The notes: generated from the sequence alone by a model not told the origin. 61,867 bases of DNA from Nannocystineae bacterium (GCA_007133195.1 SLNH01000037.1:1-61867); one strand, 5' to 3'. Shown: positions 50,865 to 60,838, counted from the first letter of the stretch. Numbers and translations are program-made.

Positions 50865-52538
50865 CTAGGAGTTTCGCTTGAGCTTACCGAGGAGCCCGCC
50901 GGTGGAGGTCCGCCTGTGGCGTCCGTCGGTGAGCAGGCGAAGCTCGAGCGAAGCCTCTCGGTGGTCGGGCCGAAGCCGGAGGACGGTTTGGAAGCAGTCG
51001 GCGGCGGTGTCGAGATCGCCGGCGCGCTTCGCGATCTGCCCGCGGTAATAGTGGGCGCGCGGGTTGTTAGGCGCGAGCTCGGCTGCCTTGGTGAGGCGCC
51101 GTAGCACGCCGGCCACTGCCGCATCCTTGTCCCGGGCGAGCGACCACTCGGCCCACGCCGCCAGCGCGTGATGCTCCCCTTCCTCGGGGTTTAGCTCGAG
51201 CGCTTTTTCCAGCTCGCGGGCGGCGGCTTCGAAGTTGCTGTTTCGCAGCGCGCGCTCGCCGCGGCGAGCGTGCTCCTCCGCCGCCATGATGGCCTTTGCC
51301 CTGTCGTCCGCCGCGTCGGGCGGCGCACCGCCGCTGCCCATTCCGCGTTCGTAAGCGGCGCGGGCGGCGGGGTCGTTAAGCACGCCGAACGCCCAATTCA
51401 AGGCGGAAAACACCCGCTGGCTGGCCTGTGTGGTGGGTACGCCGGCCGCCACGAGCTTGTCGGGGTGAAGCTTTTTGGCGAGCGCGAAGTAGGCGCTGTG
51501 AACCTGCGCGGTGGAGGCGGTTCGGTCGATACCGAGCAGCGCAAACGCGTTGGCACCCGCCTTCACTGCCTCGAGCTTGTCCGTGATGAGCTCCTTCAAG
51601 CCGTCCGCATGTGCGCTCGGGGCGGGGGCACTGTTGGGCGCGCGCGTTTCGGCCTCGCGCGCGCGAGCGGGGACGCCGCGAGGCGCGCCCGCGCGGCCCC
51701 CAGGCCCGGCGCCGCGGGATGGAGCGGCGGCGCGTTCGGCTCCTGGCCGGCCGGCTCGGTCCGCGCGCGGCGAAGGCGCCTCGCGTTGCGGAAACGTTAC
51801 GTCGAGGCAGTCAGTGGCCAATAGCGCGTAGAGCACGGCGAGCACGCGGCGCCGATCGCCGCCGTGGCGCATCGCCGTGTGCTCGATGTCCGCCACCGAG
51901 GCAGGCGGCCCGCGCAGCGCATCGACGACGACGGCTTCCCGCTCCGGGACTCGCAGTGCCTTGAGGTTTTGCGCGGCGTCCGCGGCGAGCGATAGCTGCG
52001 CCGTGGCCACGGGCGTTAGCTCTTGCTCGAGCGCCTTCTCGGTGTAGTGGCCGAGCAGGCCGCGAGTGATGAGCCAGCGAGCATCCAGCGGGGCCGCGCC
52101 CAGCTCGTCCTGGGGATGTTCGCATTCCGCGTCGCCCTCGAACGCGAGCTCGGCCCCGCTGAGCGCGAATAGCCGCGCAGCCCGCTGCGCTAGCCACCGC
52201 TGCGCGAGCGCCCGGGCGCCTTCTTCGCCGAGCCCGGCCACGCGGTCGAGCGACGCCAAGAGCTCAGCGGGCGAAGACCCGCCCGGCGCCGCGGCGCGCG
52301 CCGCGCGCACCGCTTCGGGACTCGCGAATCTCGCCGCCAGGGCTACCTGGCCGAGCTCATCAGCGGAAAACGAGCTGTCGGCGCGGGCGATGCGGCCTCC
52401 GCGCCAGCCGAGCGAGACCGCTTGCCCGCTCCCATGAGCACGGAGCACGCCGGTCCAGCGCTCGGCGGCGAGGGCGTACAGGGCGCGCGGCAGCGGTCGT
52501 TTGTGGACTTCGGTGTGCGCGCGACGACTCCGTGCCAT
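50865..52538 (-). CDS. DUF4388-DnaJ-TPR multidomain protein
   Basis: 557 residues. The N-terminal part (about 15-75) looks like DUF4388 (PatA N-terminal type: ALYALAAERWTGVLRAHGSG, VSLGWRGGRIARADSS). A Pro/Ala/Arg-rich linker (about 270-320) leads to a J-domain (about 345-410: FALLGIDRTASTAQVHSAYF, the HPD motif in LHPDKLV). TPR units follow (about 430-530: YYRGQIAKRAGDLDTAADCF). It could bring Hsp70 to a signalling or polarity complex; this architecture is typical of myxobacteria. The ATG at 52538 is chosen; the open frame reaches a GTG at 52631. Confidence 0.82.
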   Translation of the reverse strand: MARSRRAHTEVHKRPLPRALYALAAERWTGVLRAHGSGQAVSLGWRGGRIARADSSFSADELGQVALAARFASPEAVRAARAAAPGGSSPAELLASLDRVAGLGEEGARALAQRWLAQRAARLFALSGAELAFEGDAECEHPQDELGAAPLDARWLITRGLLGHYTEKALEQELTPVATAQLSLAADAAQNLKALRVPEREAVVVDALRGPPASVADIEHTAMRHGGDRRRVLAVLYALLATDCLDVTFPQREAPSPRADRAGRPGAERAAAPSRGAGPGGRAGAPRGVPARAREAETRAPNSAPAPSAHADGLKELITDKLEAVKAGANAFALLGIDRTASTAQVHSAYFALAKKLHPDKLVAAGVPTTQASQRVFSALNWAFGVLNDPAARAAYERGMGSGGAPPDAADDRAKAIMAAEEHARRGERALRNSNFEAAARELEKALELNPEEGEHHALAAWAEWSLARDKDAAVAGVLRRLTKAAELAPNNPRAHYYRGQIAKRAGDLDTAADCFQTVLRLRPDHREASLELRLLTDGRHRRTSTGGLLGKLKRNS

Positions 52539-52871
52539 GATCAGCCTATGCGGCGCTGGTCGTCGCCGGGGTGCCGGGGAACGCCGGCGTGTGAGCCAGC
52601 GCGGCGGTGGGATTTCCCCGGGACGGGGCACCCTCTGGCCTAGCGCGCGGAGCGCTCGGTGCGGCGGCCGGCGTCATGCAAGCGAGCATGGCGAGGGGAA
52701 GCGAGACTTGTCAACGAATGGCGGCGCGGCGGCGAGTCAAGCGCGAGGCAGACCTTTCGCCGCGGGCGCCGCACGGAACGGAAATCTCGTTACAGGGGAT
52801 GTGACGACGGGCTGAAAGCGCCCGCGATTCGCGGTATCCTGCGCTTTGGCCTCCCGTCACGAAAACCGCCT
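52539..52871. other. 333-nt divergent gap between the DnaJ-TPR and PP2C genes
   Basis: Contains no supported gene. It holds a small CATGC/GCATG inverted repeat near 52675-52690 and the PP2C promoter candidate at 52812-52840. Confidence 0.5.
52812..52840 (+). promoter_or_regulatory. Candidate promoter of the PP2C-lipoprotein pair
   Basis: CTGAAA and TATCCT, each 4 of 6 to consensus, with a 17-nt spacer. The predicted leader to the ATG at 52872 is about 25 nt. Confidence 0.4.
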
Positions 52872-53659
<788 letters not shown>

Positions 53660-53663
<4 letters not shown>

Positions 53664-54079
53664 GCGCCGGGCGCGCCAGGTTGATGGCGGTGCTCCTGTC
53701 GGTCGCGATCGCCTCGGTCGCGGGCTGCGCGGACGGGGCGGAGGGAGAGCGAGAGGGCGGTGATCGGGGCGCCGCTGCGCCCGCGCAAACGGACATCCCC
53801 GAGGCGGAGCGGGCGCGCGGCATGGAGGCCTGCGAGCGCTACGCGAAGCGGGTTTGCGCCTGCGCCGAGGCCGAAAGCGCGGGCGACGACCTCGCCGAGC
53901 GCTGTGCGCTGGCCCGGTCGCGTCCCGAGGCTTTGGAGATGACGCTCGGCACCGCCGGTGCGCGCGGCGACCTCGAGCCGCGGGATCGCGCGACCGCCGT
54001 GCGGCAGGCCCAGCAGATCATCCAGCGCTGCTTCGAGGCCGAGGCGGCCCTCGATCCGGCAGAATGCCCCCGGCTTTAG
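53660..54079 (+). CDS. Small Cys-containing lipoprotein
   Basis: 139 residues. VLLSVAIASVAGC is a lipobox. The mature part has several cysteines (MEACERYAKRVCACAEAESA; AERCALAR; IQRCFEAE; DPAECPRL), as in small disulfide-bonded envelope proteins. The function is unknown. The overlap with the PP2C gene makes cotranslation likely. Confidence 0.75.
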
Positions 54080-54100
54080 GGGGGCCCGATGCGCGGCCCG

Positions 54101-55672
54101 TCACGGGTCGCTTTGCGAGAACACGGCGAGCTCCTCATTTTCCAGCGCGACCGCGATGTCGATGTCGGTGCCGGTGAGCGCCCCTACGGCGAGGTCCTCG
54201 ACTCCGCCTGGGAGTCGAAAGACGCCCGCGAGTTCGAAGTCGAGCCCATCGCGCACGTAAACGACCCCCTCCTCTCCGCTCGGGTGCACGCCGATCAACT
54301 CGTCGCGCCCGTCTCCGGTGACGTCGCCGGCCGTGAGCGGCCCCTCGATCGGGATGTCCAGCTCGATCGCCTCGCCGAGCTCGCCATCCTCGTTTTCGAT
54401 GAGCGCCGCCCCCTCGAACGTATCGACGATGACATCCGCGAGGGAGTCCGCGTCGGCGCGCATGGGGGTGAGAGAGCCGGTGGCACCTCCACCGACCTCC
54501 ACGGGAATCGCGCTCTCGTCGTCATAGGGCGCGGGGGCATAGGTGAGCGGGCTGCGCTCGCCTTCGAGCTTGACCACATCGGGGTCGCCAGATCCGGAGA
54601 AATTCGCAAAGCTCGCGTTTTGGGCCGGCGCGAGGCTCGAATTTTCGAACTCCGGCTCGAATTCGCCTTCTTCTTCATGCGCCATCACCACGAGTGACTC
54701 GCTCACGTAAACGAGCCGCTGCTCGTGCCCGGTCACGAACGTGGGATCGGCATTTCGCGGAACCTCGAATTCGTTAACTTGAAGATCGAGGTCATTATCG
54801 ACCTGGATAAACGCGCCGGCTTCGTCGATCCTCGCGACGGCGATCTCTGGGTTTTCCCCGCCCGTGACGTCGCCGACGAAGAGGTCGATGAGCGGGGCGT
54901 CGAAACTACGGCGCACGTCCCCCTCCTCGGTATTGCAAAGCCAAAGGAGTCGCTCTGACGCGAACACACCGACGAGGGTCGGGACCCTCGCGAAGGAGGC
55001 CACTTCGATACGGTCGGCGGGCAACTGGCAGGGCGGCTCGACCTGCTCGAACTCGAGCGACAGCGGCGCGCCTTCGCCCTGAATCGGCGTACTCACGGCG
55101 CCCCCGGGATCGGCGCTGGCTTCGAGCTCCGCCTCCCACGGCTCATCAGTGGGCGGACGGAAGGTGATCGCGAGCTCGCAGCCGTCACCGGCGTCCAAGC
55201 CCGGCGCGCACTCCTCGACCGCAGCCTGGCTGAGCTCGAATGCCTCATCGCCGTCCCCCACTAAGTCGAAGGTGATCTCGCCGGTCGCCTCTTCGCCGAC
55301 GTTTTCCAGCTGCAGGGTGCTTATCGCTTCGTCGCCCACGGGCACATCGCCGAAATCCAGCGGTTCGCCGAAGCTGAGCTCGGCCCCGTCTGGCGCGCCG
55401 CTGTCCGGGTCGGTGCCGGCGTCCGGATCCCCCGCCGCGTCCGGATCCCCCGCCGCGTCCGGATCCCCCGCCGCGTCCGGATCCCCCGGATCGATTCCGG
55501 CATCGGGCCCGCCCGCCTCCGACACGCATGTGCCGCTCGCCTGGTCGCATTCCTGGCCAGGCGGGCATTCGCCCTCGTCTCCGCACGCGAGCCCCTGCGG
55601 GTAGGTGGGGCTGAAGCAAGCCGCCGCGCCCGCGGCCGCGAGCGCGAGGATTCCGAGAAGGGATCGCTGCAT
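54101..55672 (-). CDS. Lipoprotein with Asp/Pro linker, choice-of-anchor-D-like domain and beta-propeller-like repeats
   Basis: 523 residues. The signal ends in LAAAGAAAC. A Cys-rich patch (CGDEGECPPGQECDQASGTC) and a low-complexity DAAGDP linker follow. Then an Ig-like domain of the choice-of-anchor-D/ASPM-SPD2-Hydin type (LDFGDVPVGDEAISTLQLEN). The rest contains FG-GAP/VCBS-like units, e.g. LIDLFVGDVTGGENPEIAVA and PLTAGDVTGDGRDELIGVHP. It is a surface protein of unknown binding partner, third in an operon with a TPR protein and a kinase. The ATG overlaps the preceding stop (TAATG). Confidence 0.8.
   Translation of the reverse strand: MQRSLLGILALAAAGAAACFSPTYPQGLACGDEGECPPGQECDQASGTCVSEAGGPDAGIDPGDPDAAGDPDAAGDPDAAGDPDAGTDPDSGAPDGAELSFGEPLDFGDVPVGDEAISTLQLENVGEEATGEITFDLVGDGDEAFELSQAAVEECAPGLDAGDGCELAITFRPPTDEPWEAELEASADPGGAVSTPIQGEGAPLSLEFEQVEPPCQLPADRIEVASFARVPTLVGVFASERLLWLCNTEEGDVRRSFDAPLIDLFVGDVTGGENPEIAVARIDEAGAFIQVDNDLDLQVNEFEVPRNADPTFVTGHEQRLVYVSESLVVMAHEEEGEFEPEFENSSLAPAQNASFANFSGSGDPDVVKLEGERSPLTYAPAPYDDESAIPVEVGGGATGSLTPMRADADSLADVIVDTFEGAALIENEDGELGEAIELDIPIEGPLTAGDVTGDGRDELIGVHPSGEEGVVYVRDGLDFELAGVFRLPGGVEDLAVGALTGTDIDIAVALENEELAVFSQSDP
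55421..55488. repeat. 18-bp tandem repeat, 3.8 copies, in the lipoprotein linker
   Basis: GTCCGGATCCCCCGCCGC repeats at 55421, 55439, 55457 and, shortened, 55475 without a change. It encodes the DAAGDP linker in frame and could vary in copy number between strains without breaking the gene. Confidence 0.85.
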
Positions 55673-56724
55673 TAGAAGCTCCCCGTAAGTACGACGCCCG
55701 AAGACGATCCGGTGAGGCTCGGCGACAAAGACAGCGCGGAGGGCGAGTCGTCCCGGGTCATGTCCAAAACGTAAAGCGCGGCCCCCGCGGCCAGCGCGGC
55801 GCCGCCCACCGACGTGGCGATGATCATGTTGCGCTGTGCGGCTTCGCCCCGATCGATCTCGTCGTCGAGATCGCCGCTCCACGCCGCGCCCTCACCCTCG
55901 ATCGTACTTTGCGCAGATTGAGCCCGGAGGCCGAAGAACACGCCGGCGCCGAGCCCGAGCGCGCCGGCTCCCATGGTGCTGGCCCCGGCGATGCGGGTCC
56001 CCGACCAGCCACCGCCGGGAGCCGCCTTCTCCGTGGTCATGTCGGCGGCGCCGCGGTCGGTCCTCTCCGTGGTCCCCTCGGCGCCGCGGGAGCCGGTGTC
56101 CTGCTCGGCCTCGAGCTCGGATTCGAGAGTTTGCTGGTGGGCGAGGGCGTCAGCCGCGCGATCGCCGTCCGGGGCGATCTCGAGGTAGCGGTCGTACTCG
56201 GCGATGGCGGCTCGTCGATCGCCGTCCAGGCGGCGGGCCTGCGCGATCTCGTAGACGATGGCGGGATCCCCGCTGATCTCGAAGGCGCGTTTATAAGCGG
56301 CGATGGCGGCCTGGTAGTCGCGCTCGGACATCAGCGAGCGCGCTTCGGACAAGCTCTCGCGCCTCTCCTGTTCGGCGCGCTGGCTTTCGAGCTGCCGCTC
56401 GAGGCTCACCGCCCTGGCGTTCGCCTCGGACACCGCCTGCCCGCGCGGATCTTCCTCCACGTACTCGCGGTAATAGCGAACGGCCTCGTCCTTGTCGCCC
56501 AGCTCTTCGTAAGCCCTGCCGATATTGAACAGGCGGTTCGGGTTGGGATACAGGTCGTAGCTCGCCTTCCACTCCTCGATGGCGTCTTCGTACGCCTCGA
56601 CCCGGAAAAAGGCGCTGGCCTGTTCGTGGTGCTCATCTGCGCGCTGTCGGTCATCGGCCTGCGAGACGCCGGGGGCGCCCGCGACAGCCAGCCCGCAGGC
56701 GAGGGCCAATAGGCCGTATCTCAT
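55672..56724 (-). CDS. TPR protein with two C-terminal membrane helices
   Basis: 350 residues. A signal peptide (LLALACGLAVAGAPGVSQA) precedes TPR units (about 28-200: FRVEAYEDAIEEWKASYDLY, RLFNIGRAYEELGDKDEAVR, YQAAIAAYKRAFEISGDPAI). A polar linker leads to two hydrophobic segments (about 245-265 and 297-315, IATSVGGAALAAGAALYVLD). It lies 11 nt after the kinase gene on the same transcript and may be its envelope partner. Confidence 0.82.
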   Translation of the reverse strand: MRYGLLALACGLAVAGAPGVSQADDRQRADEHHEQASAFFRVEAYEDAIEEWKASYDLYPNPNRLFNIGRAYEELGDKDEAVRYYREYVEEDPRGQAVSEANARAVSLERQLESQRAEQERRESLSEARSLMSERDYQAAIAAYKRAFEISGDPAIVYEIAQARRLDGDRRAAIAEYDRYLEIAPDGDRAADALAHQQTLESELEAEQDTGSRGAEGTTERTDRGAADMTTEKAAPGGGWSGTRIAGASTMGAGALGLGAGVFFGLRAQSAQSTIEGEGAAWSGDLDDEIDRGEAAQRNMIIATSVGGAALAAGAALYVLDMTRDDSPSALSLSPSLTGSSSGVVLTGSF

Positions 56725-56735
56725 CGCGTACCTCT

Positions 56736-58289
56736 CTAATCCAAGATATCGCCCCAGCCGCGGTCCTTCTCTTCGGAGCTGGGCTGGGGATCGGGCTCTG
56801 GGTCGGGCTGGGGTTCGGAGCTCGAGCCGGAAGGGCGCTCTTGTGCCGGCCTCTGCCGCGCGGGTCGCGGCACGCCCTCGAGCTCGACTGTCGCCTCCGC
56901 GTCCTCATCGAGCGAAACCGACAGCGCTTCGTCCTGATAGGCGTCTTTTGCGATCGCGAGGGTGAGCTCGCCGTCCTCCCGCTCTCGCTCGATCTCGAGC
57001 GGCGTGTGCCCGAGCTCGTCGCCGCTGTCGGCATCCGTCACCCGCGCCTCGGGGGGAACCGAGTCGATCGCGATGGTGACAGTTTCGGGCGGGGCGGGCG
57101 CGGCGTCGAATGCGTCCTCGGCCTCCGCGAGCTCCTCCTCGTCCGGCTCGCTGCCGGCGTCCGGCGGCGCGGCCGCCGCCGCGCTCACATCTTCGTCAGG
57201 GTCCGCGGCGGCCGATGTTTCGTCCCCGCTTTCCTCCCCGCCGGCGAGCACGAACGCGCTCACCACGGCCGCGGCCGCGAGCGTCCCCCCGGTCGCCAGC
57301 CCGATGGTGATCCAGCGCCTAGGCGGGCCCTTTGCCGCGTCGCCGCGCTGTCCCGCCGCGCCGCCCAGCGTGGTCGGCGTCGGGCCCTGTGGCGGTTCGG
57401 TGTGCCCGGCCGGCGGCACCGTCGGCACGCGCGGCGGCATCGTGGAGCCGGCGAGCGGGCCCATCACCTCCACCACCTCGCGCATCGACTGCGGGCGATC
57501 GGCCGGATCCTTCGCGAGCATCCACGCGATGGTCGACGCGAGCTCGTCCGGGGCGGTCGGCGAAAACTCGGTGACGCGCGGCGGCTCCTGCATCATGTGC
57601 GCGGCGAGAAGCTCGCCGAGGCCCCCCTCGGTGAAAGGCGGTCGGCCCGCGGTCATCTCGAACATGATGCAGCCCGCCGAGTAGATGTCGCTGCGCCAGT
57701 CGAGCTCCGCAGACCCCCGGCACTGCTCGGGCGACATATACGTAGGCGTGCCCATGAGCGCGCCCGTCCGCGTCTTCAGGGAGACCGAGTTATCGCCCCC
57801 GAGCTTGGCGATGCCGAAGTCCAAAAGTTTGGCTCGCTCGCCGCCGGCGACCGCCGTGTCGGCGACGAGGAACACATTGTCCGGCTTGAGATCGCGGTGG
57901 ATGATCCCGGTGGCGTGGGCGGCGGCCAGGGCGTCGGCGATCTGGCCGCCGAGCCGGGCGACCCGTTCTGGGGCGAGCGGCGCTTCGCGATCGAGCACGG
58001 CCTTCAAGGGCTCGCCCTCGAGGAGCTCCATCACGATGTAGGCGCTGCCGTCATCCAGATAACCGAAGTCGTAGATGTCGACGATACCCGGGTGGCTCAC
58101 CCGCGACGCCGCGCGCGCCTCGTTGAAGAAGCGAGTGACCAGCTCGTCGTTTTTCGAATACTCGGGGAGCAGCACCTTGATCGCCGCCCGCTTCTCCATC
58201 AAGCCGTGCTCGGCGACGTAGACCTTCCCCATCCCGCCTTCGCCGAGCTCGCTCGTGACGGAGTAGTTTCCAACCTTGGTTCCCCGCAT
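56736..58289 (-). CDS. Hanks-type Ser/Thr protein kinase with PEGA-like extracytoplasmic domain
   Basis: 517 residues. The kinase domain (about 8-265) is complete: GEGGMGKVYVAE, AAIKVLLPE (ATP Lys), IIHRDLKPDNVFL, LLDFGIAKLG, GTPTYMSPEQC. One membrane helix (about 322-344, GLATGGTLAAAAVVSAFVLA) follows a Pro-rich juxtamembrane part. Outside lies an acidic stretch and a PEGA-like beta domain (VTIAIDSVPPEARVTDADSG, TPLEIE), then a Pro/Glu tail. The ATG at 58289 fits the family start. It heads a three-gene operon with a TPR protein and a lipoprotein. Confidence 0.92.
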   Translation of the reverse strand: MRGTKVGNYSVTSELGEGGMGKVYVAEHGLMEKRAAIKVLLPEYSKNDELVTRFFNEARAASRVSHPGIVDIYDFGYLDDGSAYIVMELLEGEPLKAVLDREAPLAPERVARLGGQIADALAAAHATGIIHRDLKPDNVFLVADTAVAGGERAKLLDFGIAKLGGDNSVSLKTRTGALMGTPTYMSPEQCRGSAELDWRSDIYSAGCIMFEMTAGRPPFTEGGLGELLAAHMMQEPPRVTEFSPTAPDELASTIAWMLAKDPADRPQSMREVVEVMGPLAGSTMPPRVPTVPPAGHTEPPQGPTPTTLGGAAGQRGDAAKGPPRRWITIGLATGGTLAAAAVVSAFVLAGGEESGDETSAAADPDEDVSAAAAAPPDAGSEPDEEELAEAEDAFDAAPAPPETVTIAIDSVPPEARVTDADSGDELGHTPLEIEREREDGELTLAIAKDAYQDEALSVSLDEDAEATVELEGVPRPARQRPAQERPSGSSSEPQPDPEPDPQPSSEEKDRGWGDILD

Positions 58290-58349
58290 ACGCCGCCCCC
58301 AAAGTACCAAACCTCCTGCCGGAAGCGTACCCCGGCAAAAGGGCGCCTA

Positions 58350-59342
58350 TCACGGCTCGCCGACTGGGACGATCTGGCGGGGCGTGACGATTGCCCCGTC
58401 TACCGGGGTGCTCACGCGGCCGCCGCGCCACACCACGCTTCGCGCGACGGTCGTGTTTTCCTCGACCACAGCGTGATCGCCGATGACGGCGTCGGGACCC
58501 ACGACCGCCCCCTCGCCGATGAAGGCGCGGCGCCCGATGTCCACGGGATGGTAAAGGAGAGCGGTGTTGGCGATGTGCGCGGTGGCGTCCACCCGCGCGA
58601 TCGGCTCGGGCGGGTACCGCACGGAGGCGCCGCGCAGCAGGGCAAGATTGCTCTTGAAGTAGCGGGCCGGGGTCGAGTGCTCGGCGAAGTACGCGGCGTC
58701 GGCCTCGACGTAAGCGCCGACGGGCTCGCCGGCGCGCAGCCACGGCAAGTATCCCTGGCGGATCATGCAGGACTCGCCGTCCGGGAGCCGGCGGACCACC
58801 GACGGGCGCGTGACGTGGACCCCGCAGAACATGTGCTCGCCGCCTCCGAAGACGTCGCGCACCCTGGTTAGCCCCCCCTCTTCGCGCACCTTGAGGGCGC
58901 CCCAGTCCTGGGCGGCCGGATCGCGCCGCACGGCGAGCGTCCCCAGCGCCTCGGGGTCGCGCTCATGCGCGGCGAGCAAGGCGTCGATATCCAGGTCGAA
59001 GATGAGTTTGCCGTTTACCGAAATGAACGGCGCGTCGTCGCCGTGCGGATCGAGGAGGGGGAGCGCGTGCTTGAGGCCGCCGCCGGTGCCGAGGGGGAAC
59101 GATTCGCGCGTGTACTGGATCCGCGCGCCGAACTCGTCGCCGTCGCCGAGCGCCCCCGAGATCAGCTCGCCATGGTGGTGAAGGTTGATGACGATGTCGC
59201 GGATCCCGTAGCGGACGAGCAGCTCGATGTTGTAGCGGACGATCGGAACGCCGCACACGGGGAGGAGGGGCTTGGGCAGCTCGCGGGACAGGGGCCCGAG
59301 TCGCTCGCTCAGGCCGGCGCATAGGATCATCGCGCGTGTCAT
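58350..59342 (-). CDS. Nucleotidyltransferase with left-handed beta-helix tail (NDP-sugar pyrophosphorylase-like)
   Basis: 330 residues. The Rossmann part has AMILCAGLSERLGPLSRELP KPLLPV in the place of the usual G-x-G-T-R-L motif; the LSERL variant keeps the Arg. It continues with IVINLHHHGELI and PLGTGGGLKHALPLL. The tail (about 255-310) shows hexapeptide repeats (HIANTALLYHPVDIGRRAFI, GAVVGPDAVIGDHAVV). It probably makes an activated sugar such as GDP-mannose or UDP/dTDP-glucose; the sugar is unclear. AAGGAG precedes the ATG. It is divergent from ugd. Confidence 0.85.
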   Translation of the reverse strand: MTRAMILCAGLSERLGPLSRELPKPLLPVCGVPIVRYNIELLVRYGIRDIVINLHHHGELISGALGDGDEFGARIQYTRESFPLGTGGGLKHALPLLDPHGDDAPFISVNGKLIFDLDIDALLAAHERDPEALGTLAVRRDPAAQDWGALKVREEGGLTRVRDVFGGGEHMFCGVHVTRPSVVRRLPDGESCMIRQGYLPWLRAGEPVGAYVEADAAYFAEHSTPARYFKSNLALLRGASVRYPPEPIARVDATAHIANTALLYHPVDIGRRAFIGEGAVVGPDAVIGDHAVVEENTTVARSVVWRGGRVSTPVDGAIVTPRQIVPVGEP

Positions 59343-59480
59343 GGGTCTCCTTTTCGTCTCCGCTCACCCGAGGGGCGAAAGCGCAGCATATCCCCGAGGT
59401 GGGCGCACCCCGCACGGGGGACACGCCGGCCGCTCCGCGCCGGGAGCAGGCGTCGCATCCTGTGGTAGCGTGGCGGTGCT

Positions 59481-60803
59481 ATGAGGCTCGCTGTCATCGG
59501 AACGGGCTACGTCGGCTTGGTGGCCGGCGCGGGGTTTGCGGATTTCGGAAACGATGTGACGTGCGTCGACCGGGATGCCGAGCGCATCCGCGCGCTTCGC
59601 GCCGGCAGCGTACCGATTTTCGAGCCGGGGCTCGAGGATTTGGTCCAGAGGAACGCCAGGCGCGGGCGGCTCGCTTTCTCCACCGATACGCGCGAGGCGG
59701 TTGCCGGCGCCGACGCCGTGTTCATCGCCGTAGGGACTCCCGGCGCCGGCGGCGCGGATGCCGCCGATATCGATCAGGTGTTGGGCGCGGCCTCGGAGAT
59801 CGCTCGGGGGCTCACCGCGCCCACGGTCGTCGTGACCAAGAGCACGGTGCCGGTCGGCACCTCGGAGCGCATCCGCGCCGTGATCGGTGCGGAGACGCAC
59901 GTGCCGGTGGCGGTGGCGTCGAACCCGGAGTTCTTGAAGGAAGGCGACGCGGTCGGCGACTTCATGAAACCCGCTCGAATCCTCATCGGAGCCGACGACG
60001 AAGGCGCCATCGAGACCCTGCGCGCCCTTTATGCCCCGTTCGTCCGCACGAGCGATCGCGTTCAAATCATGGACCCGCGGTCCGCGGAGCTCGCGAAGTA
60101 CGCCGCCAATGCGATGCTCGCCACCCGCATCTCGTTTATGAACGAGCTCGCTCTCATGGCCGAGACCGTAGGCGCCGACATCGAGCGCGTAAGGCGCGCG
60201 CTGGGCGCCGATCCTCGCATCGGGCCGAAGTTTCTGTTCCCGGGCCCCGGCTTCGGCGGCTCGTGCTTCCCCAAGGATTTGCGGGCGCTCCTACACACCG
60301 CGCGGGAGGCGGGCTCCTCGCTCCGTGTGGTGGAGGCGGCGCTGGAGGCCAACGAGCGGCAAAAGCGGGTGCTCGGCGCCCGGGTGCGCGCGCACTTCGG
60401 CCGAGAGATCGCCGGCGCGCGCGTCGCGCTGTGGGGGCTCGCTTTCAAGCCCGAGACCGACGACGTGAGGGAGTCGCCGGCCCTGGAGGTGGCGCGGGAT
60501 CTGGCCGAGGCCGGGGCCGAGGTCGTGGGCTACGATCCCGAAGCGGGGTGGGCGGCGCGCGAGGCGCTCGGCGAGGCGCTCGAGCTCGCAAGCGACATGT
60601 ACAGCGCCGCGCAGGGGGCCGACGCCCTGGTCCTCGTCACCGAGTGGCACGAATTCCGCAGGCCAGATTTTCGTCGCCTTCGCGAGGAGATGAAGCGGCC
60701 GGTCGTGTTCGACGGCAGGAACGTTTGGCACCCCGACGAGCTCGCCGCGCTGGGCTTCGCCTACTGCGGCATCGGTCGCCCGACCTCGTCACCCGGTCCG
60801 TAG
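59481..60803 (+). CDS. ugd: UDP-glucose 6-dehydrogenase
   Basis: 440 residues. MRLAVIGTGYVGLVAGAGFA is the NAD site, TKSTVPVGTS and NPEFLKEGDAVGDF are conserved, ELAKYAANAMLATRISFMNE gives the catalytic Lys/Asn, and the nucleophilic Cys is in FGGSCFPKDL. It oxidises UDP-glucose to UDP-glucuronate for acidic polysaccharides. Together with the divergent nucleotidyltransferase and the distant Wza-like gene it supports exopolysaccharide production. Confidence 0.95.
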   Translation: MRLAVIGTGYVGLVAGAGFADFGNDVTCVDRDAERIRALRAGSVPIFEPGLEDLVQRNARRGRLAFSTDTREAVAGADAVFIAVGTPGAGGADAADIDQVLGAASEIARGLTAPTVVVTKSTVPVGTSERIRAVIGAETHVPVAVASNPEFLKEGDAVGDFMKPARILIGADDEGAIETLRALYAPFVRTSDRVQIMDPRSAELAKYAANAMLATRISFMNELALMAETVGADIERVRRALGADPRIGPKFLFPGPGFGGSCFPKDLRALLHTAREAGSSLRVVEAALEANERQKRVLGARVRAHFGREIAGARVALWGLAFKPETDDVRESPALEVARDLAEAGAEVVGYDPEAGWAAREALGEALELASDMYSAAQGADALVLVTEWHEFRRPDFRRLREEMKRPVVFDGRNVWHPDELAALGFAYCGIGRPTSSPGP

Positions 60804-60838
60804 CGCGGGAAGGCGCGGTCGCTCATGGTCAAAGGCAT

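Noticed and set aside
55421-55488. Possible CRISPR-like array
   Set aside because: The 18-bp units are directly adjacent with no spacers and lie in frame inside a lipoprotein gene; no cas genes are near.
59336-60838. An open frame upstream of and in frame with the 60839 lipoprotein gene
   Set aside because: It lies over ugd in another frame and is Arg-rich without motifs. The lipoprotein signal starts at 60839.
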